A DNA stretch of 64,000 bases from CAVVGZ01 sp963747965 (GTDB lineage: Bacteria; Chloroflexota; Anaerolineae; Anaerolineales; Anaerolineaceae). This document shows positions 44,859 to 54,559 of this stretch, piece after piece; positions within the stretch are counted from its first letter, which is position 1; each line of letters starts with the position of its first letter. The notes beneath the pieces are model-generated. The model was not told the DNA's origin. It made no database searches and saw only the letters and a list, made by a program, of their open reading frames with translations. The DNA is taken from the NCBI GenBank assembly GCA_963747965.1, contig CAVVGZ010000007.1, positions 372,001-436,000 of the forward strand, given 5' to 3'. The translations under genes were made by a program, and so were the position numbers.

Positions 44859-45656
44859 TTAGAGCGTACCTTTGTAACTGCCTCCATCAACAGGCATCAT
44901 TACTCCGGTAAGAAACGAGGCTGCTGGTGAAACCAGGAATACAGCCACGTTGGCAAATTCTTCAGATCGTGCTATACGGCCAAAAACACTACTCCGGGCA
45001 AGTTTTTGATATTCTTCCTCAATTGAGGATAAATTGGTTTTAGCCCGGTTTAGGGTAAGTTCTTTAATTCTTTCCGTGTCAGTTGAGGATGGCAGGATGG
45101 AATTAAAGCGGATACCATCTTTTCCCAATTCCAATGCCAGTGATTTTACCAGACCAATAGTTGCCAGGCGAATGCTGTTGGATAAAATAAGGCCTTCCAT
45201 CGGTTGTTTTACTGAAATTGAAGTAATACTCAGGACACTGGCCCAATTGGACTTTCTGAGGTAAGGAAGTGCTTCACGAATCAGGCGTACATGACTGAGG
45301 AAAGATAACTCAACTGCATTCTGCCAGGATGCATTATCAAAATCCTCAAATTTTCCAGTTGGAGGACCACCTGCATTTGTAACCAGGATATCCAGTTGTT
45401 GAAATTCTGCGATTACTGCTTCCACCAATAATTTTGGGATCTCCGGGTTGGTAATATCTCCAGCAAATGTAAATACTTTTTTGCCGGTTTGTTGATAAAT
45501 CGTCTTTTTTGAGTTCAATAAATGATCAACAGAACGGCTGTTGATCGCCACATTGGCTCCTTCCTGTGCGAGCTTCAATGCAGTCGCAAAACCCAAACCC
45601 CGGCTGGCACCAGTAACCAAAGCCACTTTCCCATCAAGTTCCAAATTCATAGGCAT
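44859..45656 (-). CDS. SDR-family protein without the YxxxK catalytic pair
   Basis: A 265-residue short-chain dehydrogenase-fold protein. The cofactor motif TGASRGLG (15-22), NAGGP and the S-containing strand are present, but the position of YxxxK reads SNSIR (159-163), so the catalytic tyrosine and lysine are replaced by Ser and Arg. A similar loss is reported for the beta-ketoacyl-reductase-like subgroup of SDRs. It keeps PVDGG near the end, typical of FabG-like enzymes. It may be inactive in the classical sense or use different residues. It precedes the radical SAM gene by 30 bases. Confidence 0.85.
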   Translation of the reverse strand: MPMNLELDGKVALVTGASRGLGFATALKLAQEGANVAINSRSVDHLLNSKKTIYQQTGKKVFTFAGDITNPEIPKLLVEAVIAEFQQLDILVTNAGGPPTGKFEDFDNASWQNAVELSFLSHVRLIREALPYLRKSNWASVLSITSISVKQPMEGLILSNSIRLATIGLVKSLALELGKDGIRFNSILPSSTDTERIKELTLNRAKTNLSSIEEEYQKLARSSVFGRIARSEEFANVAVFLVSPAASFLTGVMMPVDGGSYKGTL

Positions 45657-45669
45657 GTTCCTTTAGTGT

Positions 45670-45960
45670 TTATAATAACTCAATTTTTTGGTCGATTATT
45701 TCAATGTCATAAAAATGTTTTTCTGTATAATCAATCAATTTATCCAGGATGTGGTTTGTATAATCCTGGTCATTACTTACAAGGGCAACTGCGACTAAAG
45801 ATTCCTGCCAAAGATCATTTAATCCGACCTCTGCGACGGAAACATTAAATTGATGATGAATCCTGGCTAGATAAGGTTTCAAGTGACTCCTTTTTTCTTT
45901 GAGTGACCTGCATCCAGGGATTTTTAAGTGGAGCTGCATGACTCCAAGGTTCATCTTCAA
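45670..45960 (-). CDS. DUF503 family protein
   Basis: A 96-residue protein with the SLKEKRSHLKP signature of the DUF503/YlxP family and the VAEVGLNDLWQ strand. In other bacteria ylxP lies in the nusA-infB-rbfA region; here it opens an operon with an SDR and the radical SAM pair. Function unknown. It diverges from folC. Confidence 0.88.
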   Translation of the reverse strand: MKMNLGVMQLHLKIPGCRSLKEKRSHLKPYLARIHHQFNVSVAEVGLNDLWQESLVAVALVSNDQDYTNHILDKLIDYTEKHFYDIEIIDQKIELL

Positions 45961-46019
45961 ACTATCTCCAACCAGGTTTCTGCAAATGATAAACGAAAGT
46001 TGGCAATATTTCCATTCGC

Positions 46020-46048
46020 TTGCAATTCTTAATGCCGACGTTTACAAT
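46020..46048 (+). promoter_or_regulatory. Candidate promoter for folC
   Basis: TTGCAA at 46020-46025 and TACAAT at 46043-46048, 17 bases apart, 26 bases before the folC start. Confidence 0.5.
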
Positions 46049-46074
46049 TCAATTCTATTTATCAGGAAAATAAA

Positions 46075-47451
46075 ATGGAAACAAGCAACGAACTGTACCA
46101 GAAAGCATTAGATTATTTATATAGTTTTATAGATTACAGCCTGACGAAAAAATTTCGGTATTCCCCTGAAAAATTTGATCTGATGAGGATGGAGAAATTA
46201 TTAGAGAGTATAGGTAATCCACACCAGAAATATCCGGTAGTTCATGTGGCTGGAACAAGGGGAAAAGGTTCAACTTCTGCCATGATTGTCAGCATATTAA
46301 TCCAGGCGGGATATAAAGTGGGACTTTATATATCCCCCCACCTGGAGGATTTTTGTGAGAGGATACAAGTAAACAGGGAGAATATTCCAAAGGATGAACT
46401 CGCCAATCTTGTTGAAGAAATTAAGCCCTATGTTGATTCCATTGCAGAATTAACAACATTTGAGCTTACAACAGCCATAGGATTCCTTTATTTTGCGAGA
46501 CAAAGTGTGGATATTGCAGTAATTGAAGTAGGAATGGGCGGCAGGTTAGATGCCACTAATTTGGTTAATCCATTAATTTCTGTGATTACATCCATCTCAT
46601 ATGACCATACGCATATTTTAGGAGACACTCTCACACAAATCGCTTTTGAAAAAGCCGGAATTATTAAGCCAGGTAAACCGGTTGTTACAGCACCCCAGAA
46701 CCGGGAAGCCAGGCAAGTATTTGAAGACATTGCCAGGAAACGAAATGCCCCGATTACCATTGTTGGAAAGGATGTTTTATTCGCACCTTGGGTGCACTCT
46801 CTTGAAGGACAATCCATATTATTATGGAATTCTGATGAACAAGAGATGGTGAATCGATTTATTAATTCAGGGGGGATGCAAGACTGGAAACCCCTGCGCA
46901 TATCCATCCCATTATTGGGATATCACCAAGTCGAAAATGCTGCGACTGCTTATGCGGTGATTGAACAATTAATAATAAATGGTTTTAATATCCGCTTAAG
47001 AGATATTCTGGATGGTTTTAATAACGTATATTGGCCTGCCAGGTTTGAAATTCTTCGAAAAAAGCCACCGGTAATTATTGATGGTGCGCAGAATCAAGAT
47101 TCTGCGTTAAAACTTCGCCTGGCGATTGATGATTATATTCCAGGGTATCCTGTTCTCCTGGTTTTCGGAGCATCTGAAGACAAGGATGTTGGCGGGATGT
47201 TTAAGGATTTGCTGCCAAGGGTAAGTAAATTAATTGCAACAGAATCCAAGCATCCTAGAGCCATGGAGGCTCAATATATTTTAGAACTAGCTCATCCATT
47301 TGGAACACCTGCTGAAGTAATTACCCCGTTAGAAGAGGCATTTGAAGCCGCATTAAAGATGGCAGGTATGGAATATGCCGTTGTAGTTACTGGTAGTCTT
47401 TTTGTTGCTGCTGCTGCAAGGGAAGTTTGGAGAAATTCAACTTCAATATGA
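46075..47451 (+). CDS. folC: Folylpolyglutamate synthase / dihydrofolate synthase
   Basis: A 458-residue Mur-ligase-family enzyme with the ATP loop HVAGTRGKGSTSAM (about 58-71), SPHLEDFCERIQVN, FELTTAIGFLYFA and GMGGRLDATN. These are the FolC signature segments. It adds glutamates to folate, or joins dihydropteroate and glutamate. The final domain contains DGAQNQDS and PAR. It lies 38 bases ahead of lon in the same direction. Confidence 0.93.
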   Translation: METSNELYQKALDYLYSFIDYSLTKKFRYSPEKFDLMRMEKLLESIGNPHQKYPVVHVAGTRGKGSTSAMIVSILIQAGYKVGLYISPHLEDFCERIQVNRENIPKDELANLVEEIKPYVDSIAELTTFELTTAIGFLYFARQSVDIAVIEVGMGGRLDATNLVNPLISVITSISYDHTHILGDTLTQIAFEKAGIIKPGKPVVTAPQNREARQVFEDIARKRNAPITIVGKDVLFAPWVHSLEGQSILLWNSDEQEMVNRFINSGGMQDWKPLRISIPLLGYHQVENAATAYAVIEQLIINGFNIRLRDILDGFNNVYWPARFEILRKKPPVIIDGAQNQDSALKLRLAIDDYIPGYPVLLVFGASEDKDVGGMFKDLLPRVSKLIATESKHPRAMEAQYILELAHPFGTPAEVITPLEEAFEAALKMAGMEYAVVVTGSLFVAAAAREVWRNSTSI

Positions 47452-47489
47452 AGATATTGATAATAGTACAGGAAACATAGGGATTATAT

Positions 47490-50000
47490 ATGAGAATGGA
47501 TGAGTGGTTTCCGGACAACGAAGAAATGGAAGAGCTTCCTTCTGCATTGCATCAGCGGACTGAAGAACTTTATCGTATTCCTGATGGGATTGTGGATGAA
47601 GAGGGGACCCTTGAGCGTCCAGTCCTGGTTCTTCGCGATATTGTTATCTATCCACGAATGGTGTCTCCAATATTTATTACTCCCGGTGAAAATCTAACTG
47701 CAATTATTAATGCTCAAAATCTTGGTCAGACCATGATTGCATTGGTACAGCGAAACCCCAAGCAAGAGGAACCTGAACCTGATGATTTTCTTCCCATCGG
47801 GGTAGAAATTGCAGTTGGAAAACTTCTCAATATGCCGGATGGAAATAATTCTGTATTGGTTCAAGGTCGAAAAAGGGTGGATGTGATTGAATACACTCAG
47901 GATGAACCATTTTTCAGGGTTAAGGTCAAGCCAATAGAAAAAGCATCCAAAATTGATCGACATGTTGACGCCCTAATGCGAACAACTCGTGATTTATTTG
48001 AAAAATGCGTTAACCTGGATCGAAGTTTGCCAGAAGAAGCCCATTTGTTCGCAATTAACATCAATGAACCAGGTTGGCTCGCAGATATGGTGGCGACAGC
48101 GATTTCAATGCCATTCACGGAACGACAAGATTTGCTGACTGTTATCGATCCCTTAAAACGCCTGAAAAGAATTAACTGGCTTTTAGCACAAGAATTAGAT
48201 GTATTGCAACTGGAAGATGAAATTCAAACCCGGGTTCAAAGCGAAGTAGATCGGAGTCAACGGGAATTTTATCTGCGTGAGCAAATGAAAGCCATTCAGA
48301 ATGAACTTGGGGAAGGGGATGTCTGGACACGGGAAATCTCAGAAATTCGGGCAAAAATTGACCAGATTGGACTGCCTGAAGACGTGATGAAGGTAGCCAT
48401 GAAAGAAATTGAACGACTCACTCAAATGCCCTCCATGGCTCCTGAAGTAGGAATTATTCGCACATACCTGGATTGGATTATTGATTTACCCTGGACAAAG
48501 GAGACTGTAGATAATCTGGATGTAGCCAACGCCGGGAAAATCCTGAATCACAACCATTATGGTCTGGAAAAGGCAAAAGACAGGATACTTGAATATATTG
48601 CTGTTAGAAGCTTGAAACCAAAGAAATTGCGACAACCGATTCTCTGTTTTGTAGGGCCACCGGGAACTGGTAAAACCTCACTTGGAAAATCCATTGCGGA
48701 GGCTTTAGATAAGAATTTTGTGCGTGTTTCTCTTGGTGGTGTAAGAGATGAGGCAGAAATTCGGGGGCATAGAAGAACATATATTGGAGCCCTTCCGGGG
48801 AGAATCATTCAAACCATGCGTAGAGCTGGTTCTATCAATCCCTTATTTATGCTTGATGAAATTGATAAGGTTGGAGCAGATTTCCGGGGAGATCCATCGG
48901 CAGCATTACTTGAGGTATTGGATCCGGAACAAAATGTCGCCTTCTCTGATCATTATCTGGAGGTACCGTTTGATTTATCAAGGGTGCTATTTATCACAAC
49001 AGCTAATCAATTGGGTACCGTACCACCGGCACTATTGGATCGGATGGAGGTGATTGAGTTTCCTGGTTATATTGAAGAAGAAAAAATCGAAATAGCGCGA
49101 CAGTTCCTGATTCCCAGACAAATGGAAGAATCAGGTTTGGAAGAAAATGAAATTTCCTTTCAGGACAGTGCCGTCTCTAAAATTATCCGGGATTATACAT
49201 ACGAGGCTGGAGTTAGAAACCTTGAACGAGAAATTGGGAGAATTACTCGTAAGATTGCAAGATTAAAATCAGAGCATAAGAAATACCCGTCCAGGTTAGG
49301 ATTTAGTGCTGTCGAGAAATTGTTGGGACCACCCCAATTTTTTCAAACTGAAGCTGAAAAAGTTGATGAGATCGGTGTCTCTACAGCAATGGCATGGACT
49401 GAAAGCGGTGGAGAAATTATGCCTGTGGAAGTATTGGTAATGGATGGCAAGGGCAATTTACAAATTACAGGTCAAATTGGGGAAGTAATGCAAGAATCTG
49501 CCCAGGCTGCGTTATCCTATATCAAATCGCGATCAAAGTTGTTTGAAATTAATCCTGAGATTTTTGAAGGCTTGGATATTCATATTCATATCCCCGAAGG
49601 AGCAATCCCGAAGGATGGTCCGAGTGCAGGAATTACAATTGCCGTTGCGTTAGCATCGGCACTTACAGGGAGAAGGGTATATAAGGATGTAGCCATGACG
49701 GGGGAAATTACTTTAAGGGGCAAAATATTACCAGTCGGTGGCATCCGAGAAAAGATCCTGGCGTCTTATAGAGCAGGGATCAAGAAAATTATCATTCCTG
49801 AAAAAAATGATAAGGATTTAATTGATGTTCCAAGAAAAATAAAAAATGATATCAATATTATCAAAGTTCAGCATATGGATGATGTGATTAAGGTGGCGCT
49901 ATATACCGATGCAGATAGTCTGACGGTTCCCAGGGAGATTAAGGAAAATCATTCAAGAAATAAAAAGAAGAAAGAAACTATATTGCCCGAACAAGAATAA
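47490..50000 (+). CDS. lon: ATP-dependent Lon protease
   Basis: An 836-residue Lon. The N-terminal substrate domain contains RPVLVLRDIVIYPRMVSP; the P-loop GPPGTGKT is at 389-396; the Ser/Lys dyad is Ser712 (PKDGPSAGIT) and Lys755 (GGIREKILAS), with the 43-residue spacing known from E. coli. A lysine-rich tail follows. It degrades misfolded and regulatory proteins in the cytoplasm. No heat-shock operator is visible in the 38-base gap to folC. Confidence 0.95.
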   Translation: MRMDEWFPDNEEMEELPSALHQRTEELYRIPDGIVDEEGTLERPVLVLRDIVIYPRMVSPIFITPGENLTAIINAQNLGQTMIALVQRNPKQEEPEPDDFLPIGVEIAVGKLLNMPDGNNSVLVQGRKRVDVIEYTQDEPFFRVKVKPIEKASKIDRHVDALMRTTRDLFEKCVNLDRSLPEEAHLFAININEPGWLADMVATAISMPFTERQDLLTVIDPLKRLKRINWLLAQELDVLQLEDEIQTRVQSEVDRSQREFYLREQMKAIQNELGEGDVWTREISEIRAKIDQIGLPEDVMKVAMKEIERLTQMPSMAPEVGIIRTYLDWIIDLPWTKETVDNLDVANAGKILNHNHYGLEKAKDRILEYIAVRSLKPKKLRQPILCFVGPPGTGKTSLGKSIAEALDKNFVRVSLGGVRDEAEIRGHRRTYIGALPGRIIQTMRRAGSINPLFMLDEIDKVGADFRGDPSAALLEVLDPEQNVAFSDHYLEVPFDLSRVLFITTANQLGTVPPALLDRMEVIEFPGYIEEEKIEIARQFLIPRQMEESGLEENEISFQDSAVSKIIRDYTYEAGVRNLEREIGRITRKIARLKSEHKKYPSRLGFSAVEKLLGPPQFFQTEAEKVDEIGVSTAMAWTESGGEIMPVEVLVMDGKGNLQITGQIGEVMQESAQAALSYIKSRSKLFEINPEIFEGLDIHIHIPEGAIPKDGPSAGITIAVALASALTGRRVYKDVAMTGEITLRGKILPVGGIREKILASYRAGIKKIIIPEKNDKDLIDVPRKIKNDINIIKVQHMDDVIKVALYTDADSLTVPREIKENHSRNKKKKETILPEQE

Positions 50001-50018
50001 TATATACCACAAAAAACA

Positions 50019-50045
50019 AAAACCGCTGCATAAGGCGGTTTTTTG
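50019..50045 (+). terminator. Terminator after lon
   Basis: AAAACCGC and GCGGTTTT around an 8-base loop, followed by T residues; ends convergently with the coiled-coil gene. Confidence 0.8.
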
Positions 50046-50078
50046 TTTCATTTATTTTATAATCTTGTGTCCCAGTTA

Positions 50079-50564
50079 TTAGGTAACGCCAGGTTTCGGA
50101 GGTTGGGGTTGTCGGTTTTGTTTTTCACTTGTGATCGCCCGGATTCCATTACGGACCTGGTTTATCGAACGGTCCAATTCCATTTCAAGCCTTGTAAGAG
50201 TTTCCAAAACATACTCATCGGCCTCCATTTTTGTCGCTTCTACATCAGCACGTGCCTGGAGTAGGATTTGTTCCGCACGGGACTGGGCAGCTTGAACAAC
50301 GTTATTTTGTTCAATCGCCTGATCTGATTTCTCGCGTGCAAGTGCAATGGTACGGTTGGCTTCTTCCTGCGATTGGGCAAGGATTCTATCTCTCTGCGCA
50401 AGAATCTGTTGAGCCTTCTTAATTTCCTCTGGAATCGAAACCCGCATTTGGTCTATGATATCCAGCATTCGGTCTTCATCGACAATCACGCTTTGTGTGA
50501 ATGGGATGGAACGGCTTTCATTGAATAATTCTTCTAAGCGATCGACAAGATGGAGAATATCCAT
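50079..50564 (-). CDS. Coiled-coil protein, DivIVA/ATP synthase b-subunit-like
   Basis: A 161-residue protein predicted almost entirely as coiled coil, with RDRILAQSQEEANRTIALAR and similar heptads from about residue 55 to 145, and a proline/glutamine tail. The start DILHLVDRLEELFNES resembles the small proteins found next to coaD in Actinobacteria and Chloroflexota. A role in cell division or membrane scaffolding is guessed from this. It ends the six-gene minus-strand operon. Confidence 0.75.
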   Translation of the reverse strand: MDILHLVDRLEELFNESRSIPFTQSVIVDEDRMLDIIDQMRVSIPEEIKKAQQILAQRDRILAQSQEEANRTIALAREKSDQAIEQNNVVQAAQSRAEQILLQARADVEATKMEADEYVLETLTRLEMELDRSINQVRNGIRAITSEKQNRQPQPPKPGVT

Positions 50565-50633
50565 GTCATCCTCCGAAATAATTTCTGGATTTTGGGGTTT
50601 GTAATTTGGCCAATATTAATATTATATTCAAAA

Positions 50634-51158
50634 TCAATCTCTTAAACCATTAATTGGATTCTGATTATTATCATCAGACATTTTGATTACTTTGTTGGCC
50701 AGGGCTTCTTTTACAAAGTCCGGGACCATCGAGGATACATCCCCATCCAGCGAAGCAATTTCTTTCACTGTTGAAGAAGAAAGGAAAGTATGGTCCTCGC
50801 TGGTGATAAGGGCGATTACTTCAATTTCAGTGGACAAGCGATGGTTGGCGAGAGCCATTCTAAATTCATATTCAAAGTCCGAAAATACCCGCAACCCCCG
50901 CACAATAACTTGAGCACCAATCTTATTACTGAAATCTACGGTTAATCCACGATATCCTAGTACTTTTATTTTCTCAATTCCTTGAAATGCGCGCTTTGTA
51001 AGGTATATCCGTTCTTCCGGAGAAAACAATAAATTCTTGATCGGTTTGTCATAAACAGCCACTATCAATTCATCAAAAAGTTTTGATGCTCTGGTGGCAA
51101 TATCAATATGACCAAAATGAATCGGGTCAAATGTCCCCGGAAAAACGGCACGTACCAT
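50634..51158 (-). CDS. coaD: Phosphopantetheine adenylyltransferase
   Basis: A 174-residue CoaD. Nucleotidyltransferase motif GTFDPIHFGHIDI is at residues 8-20, RGLRVFSDFEYEF follows, and the SSSTVKEIA motif is intact. It catalyses the penultimate step of coenzyme A synthesis. It begins two bases after the end of recG; the rsmD gene often found between recG and coaD is missing. The tail DNNQNPINGLRD is extra. Confidence 0.94.
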   Translation of the reverse strand: MVRAVFPGTFDPIHFGHIDIATRASKLFDELIVAVYDKPIKNLLFSPEERIYLTKRAFQGIEKIKVLGYRGLTVDFSNKIGAQVIVRGLRVFSDFEYEFRMALANHRLSTEIEVIALITSEDHTFLSSSTVKEIASLDGDVSSMVPDFVKEALANKVIKMSDDNNQNPINGLRD

Positions 51159-51160
51159 AT

Positions 51161-53657
51161 TTAACTGACCTCCCCTTTACTTGCTGCCCAGAATTTATTC
51201 AATTGTACATTAAGTTGGCGATTTTCCGGTAATGATAAATTCGGATCTGTATTAAACAATTTTATTCCCTGGTGGCGTGCAATTTCGATGATTTTTAAAT
51301 CGGTTAATTTTGCCATTTTTAATTCAACAAAACCTGACTGGCGGCTACCAAGAAATTCACCAGGACCACGTTGTTCCAGGTCTTTTTCAGCAAGAATAAA
51401 TCCATCATTGGTTTCAACCATCACTTTGAGCCGTTCATTTTCCAGGGCGTCCTCATTTTCGGGTATCAGGAGACAATAAGAATTGGCTCTTCCTCGGCCA
51501 ACCCTCCCCCTGAATTGGTGAAGTTGAGCCAGACCAAAACGATTTGCACCTTCGATCATCATTACGGTGGCATTGGGAACATCTACGCCTACCTCAACAA
51601 CAGACGTTGATACCAGAATATCATATTTCACATGGTGAAAATCGGCCATTACTTTTTCTTTATCCTCAGATTTCATTCGACCATGCAGCAATCCCACTTT
51701 GTATTGGGTGAAAATTTGTTTTTGGAGCCTATCATGTTCTTCTACAGCAGCTTTTCCCTCATCCCTGTCGCCGAGTTCAACTAAAGGGAATATGATAAAT
51801 GCCTGATGCCCCCTGTTGATTTCTTCCCGGATAAGCTGGTAAGCCTCATATCGATGCGTTGGATGGATGATACGTGTCTCAACAGGCTGTCTACCCGACG
51901 GCATTTCATCCATGATAGATAAATCTAAATCCCCATACAGGGTTAATGCCAGGGAACGCGGGATTGGTGTTGCAGTCATCACCATCAAGTGTGGATTGGT
52001 ACCTTTTAATCTTAATCCTGACCGTTGCGATACACCAAAACGGTGCTGCTCATCAATTACTATGAATTGCAAGTTATTAAACTGGACAGGATCCTCAATC
52101 AAGGCATGGGTACCGATGATAATTTTAATTGATCCATTTCAGTAATCCTGCCCTGATCTCTTCTTTCTCAGTTTCATTTGTGGCACCAATTATTAACCGG
52201 ATCTCCTTTTCAGTATAAGGATTTTCACCTGAATTGATTTTTCCAATAAATAGATTTTTAAATGTCCTGTAATGCTGTTCTGCCAGAATACTTGTTGGAG
52301 CCATAATGGCACATTGCCCACCGTAATTGTTCACCATCAAGGCTGTTATGGCTGCTATTATCGTTTTACCAGACCCGACATCACCCTGGATTAACCTATT
52401 CATTGGCTTTCCAGAAAGTAAATCCAAACGTACATCCTCCAATACCCTTATTTGGGCATTTGTTAGGGTGAAAGGGAGATGATCGATAATATTATTAAGC
52501 CATTCATCCGAAGATTGAATTATTTCTGCCGGTTTTGATTTCCATTGACTTCTTTGTTTAAGAACTCCCAGTTGAAGTAAGAAAATTTCATCAAACGCCA
52601 ACCTGAATTGTGCTTGCTTTAATGAATCTTCTGTTTCAGGAAAGTGTACCTGTTGAATTGCTATCCCAAGATCGATTAATTTCGTTTCACTTTTTACACT
52701 CTCTGGAAGAAAATCCATTAATCTTGGAGCCCAATATCTTACCGACTGAAATGTTAAATCCCTAATAATTCGTTGGGATATACCTGCAGTTAATGGGTAA
52801 ACCGGAACAATCCGATTGGTATTGAGATGGTCTTTATCCAATGGTTCCCATTCCGGACTGTTCATGACCAATCTTCCAAGAAAGGTTTCGATTTTTCCAG
52901 ATAGAACAATCGACATATTTATTCTAAGTTTCTTTAAAAAGAAATTTGCGTATTTTCCGGGATACCAATTTACACGTAAGAAACCCGTACCATCTGTAAC
53001 AAGAGCCTCAATTCTGCCTTTCTTCTTACCTAAAGGAGGAACAAATTCAGCCTTGTAGACTTTTGCAATTACAGTTACATCTTCATTTAATGCAAGGCGA
53101 TTAATGGTTTTTAATTGACTGAAATCATCATAGCGGCGGGGAAAATAATAAAGCAGGTCGTTTATAGTTCGAATACCAAGCGCCTCAAAATTTTTTGAAT
53201 TTACAGGGCCAATTCCTTTCATTACCGTAATTGGGGAACTTAAGGCTTTTTCAATATTAGAATCTATTGGGGTGGTTCTCGACAAATGATTCTTCGCGGG
53301 TATATCATCCCTCTTAATTTGCATATGAATGATTTCGGGAATGACTTTATCTTCCTGAGGATTAACTGGATTTGAATTCGAGCACTTATATCCAGGTACT
53401 GAATAGATCTGATTGATTATATGCCTGATCTCATAAATTGAATTTTCTCGAAATTCAGGGTCTGGCTTGTTGTAATTTCTTAATAATTCTGAGATTTTTT
53501 GAATACAAAGGTCGGATATTTGATCTGATAGAGCCTCTTTTTCCCATTGAGAAGGAAATTTTTCAAGACCTCCCAAAACGGCCTTATTTTGAAAATTTTC
53601 TTTAATTTCAGTATTTGTAATGTTAATTAATTTTTCTAATGACTTTTTTGGTGCCAT
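51161..53657 (-). pseudogene. recG: ATP-dependent DNA helicase RecG, split by a one-base frameshift
   Basis: The 5' frame (53657-52125) encodes an N-terminal extension of about 135 residues, an HhH-like GIGPVNSKNFEALGI, the OB wedge domain and helicase motif I GDVGSGKT, ending at LLKWIN. The 3' frame (to 51161) continues IKIIIGTHALIEDP, DEQHRFGV and the C-terminal helicase domain to the end. Dropping one A of the AAA at 52137-52139 gives LLNGSIKIIIGTHALI, the normal RecG join. RecG rescues stalled forks and is rarely lost, so a sequencing error is more likely than decay. The order asp23-fakA-degV-recG resembles the Firmicutes order. Confidence 0.88.
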
Positions 53658-53702
53658 AGGGAAGTATTAGCCAAATGAATCCAATAATTCGGTAAAATCG
53701 CA

Positions 53703-54557
53703 TTAATTAATACTGTCTAAAACAAACACTCCGGAAGTTTTTGGTCCAAATAACGATGCCAGAGTTAAATTTATGGTAATCTCAGACAATACAAGTTTCG
53801 GGTCTATTGCAACAATTTGCTCCCTGAGCATTTGAGATAACAATGAATTGGGTGGGGCGGTTTGAAGAAGGGTAATCTCAGTTATTTTTTCAAATTCTTC
53901 TACAAATTCAACAAAATAGTCTACAGTGTTCCTGAGATTTCTTGCTTTTCCAAATGGACTCAGCTTTCCTTCTTCAATAGAATATAGAGGAAAAATACCC
54001 AACAACTCTCCTATTATTGCCTGGCCAAAATCCAAAAAATGATTATTGTAAAGGTATGAAAGGCCTGGTATGCATAGAATGGAGTAAACCTTCGGGATCA
54101 TTAACCGAAGATACTTATTAATTTCATGTGAAGGGTTTCCATTCTGAATTTGTTCTGCAACCTTCTGAACTAAAAATCCTAGACCGATTGAAGTCGTTCT
54201 TGAATCTATTATTTGAATATCTATACTACCTCTAAGATTATTAGCTGCCTCTTCGGCAATATTTACAAGAGGATTCAATTGAGATGAAAGAAAAATTCCA
54301 AAAATTGTTTCATGTGATTTTCCCAAATTTAGGAACAAGTCATAGATTGAATCCTGACTGGGAGCATCAATAACCGAATTTAATTTACCAATACTGGCAA
54401 ATTTTGGTAATTTTCCGGGTTTTATTGGCTCATTGAAATTGATGACTTTGCCATTGATACTAATTGGCAGCGGAATAATTGTCGTTAATTTTTGAAGATC
54501 TGAAGTAAGGTTGGTAAACTGAGCAGAGCTATCTGTAACAACGCATGCAGATACCAT
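53703..54557 (-). CDS. DegV family protein (fatty-acid-binding FakB type)
   Basis: A 284-residue DegV-fold protein. It begins ACVVTDSSAQF, the family motif for the fatty acid carboxylate, and contains SSQLNPLVNIAEEAANNL and IDSRTTSIGLG. In Firmicutes FakB proteins bring a fatty acid to the kinase FakA, whose homologue is encoded 2 bases upstream. Together they would phosphorylate exogenous fatty acids for membrane synthesis. Confidence 0.88.
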   Translation of the reverse strand: MVSACVVTDSSAQFTNLTSDLQKLTTIIPLPISINGKVINFNEPIKPGKLPKFASIGKLNSVIDAPSQDSIYDLFLNLGKSHETIFGIFLSSQLNPLVNIAEEAANNLRGSIDIQIIDSRTTSIGLGFLVQKVAEQIQNGNPSHEINKYLRLMIPKVYSILCIPGLSYLYNNHFLDFGQAIIGELLGIFPLYSIEEGKLSPFGKARNLRNTVDYFVEFVEEFEKITEITLLQTAPPNSLLSQMLREQIVAIDPKLVLSEITINLTLASLFGPKTSGVFVLDSIN

Positions 54558-54559
54558 AT

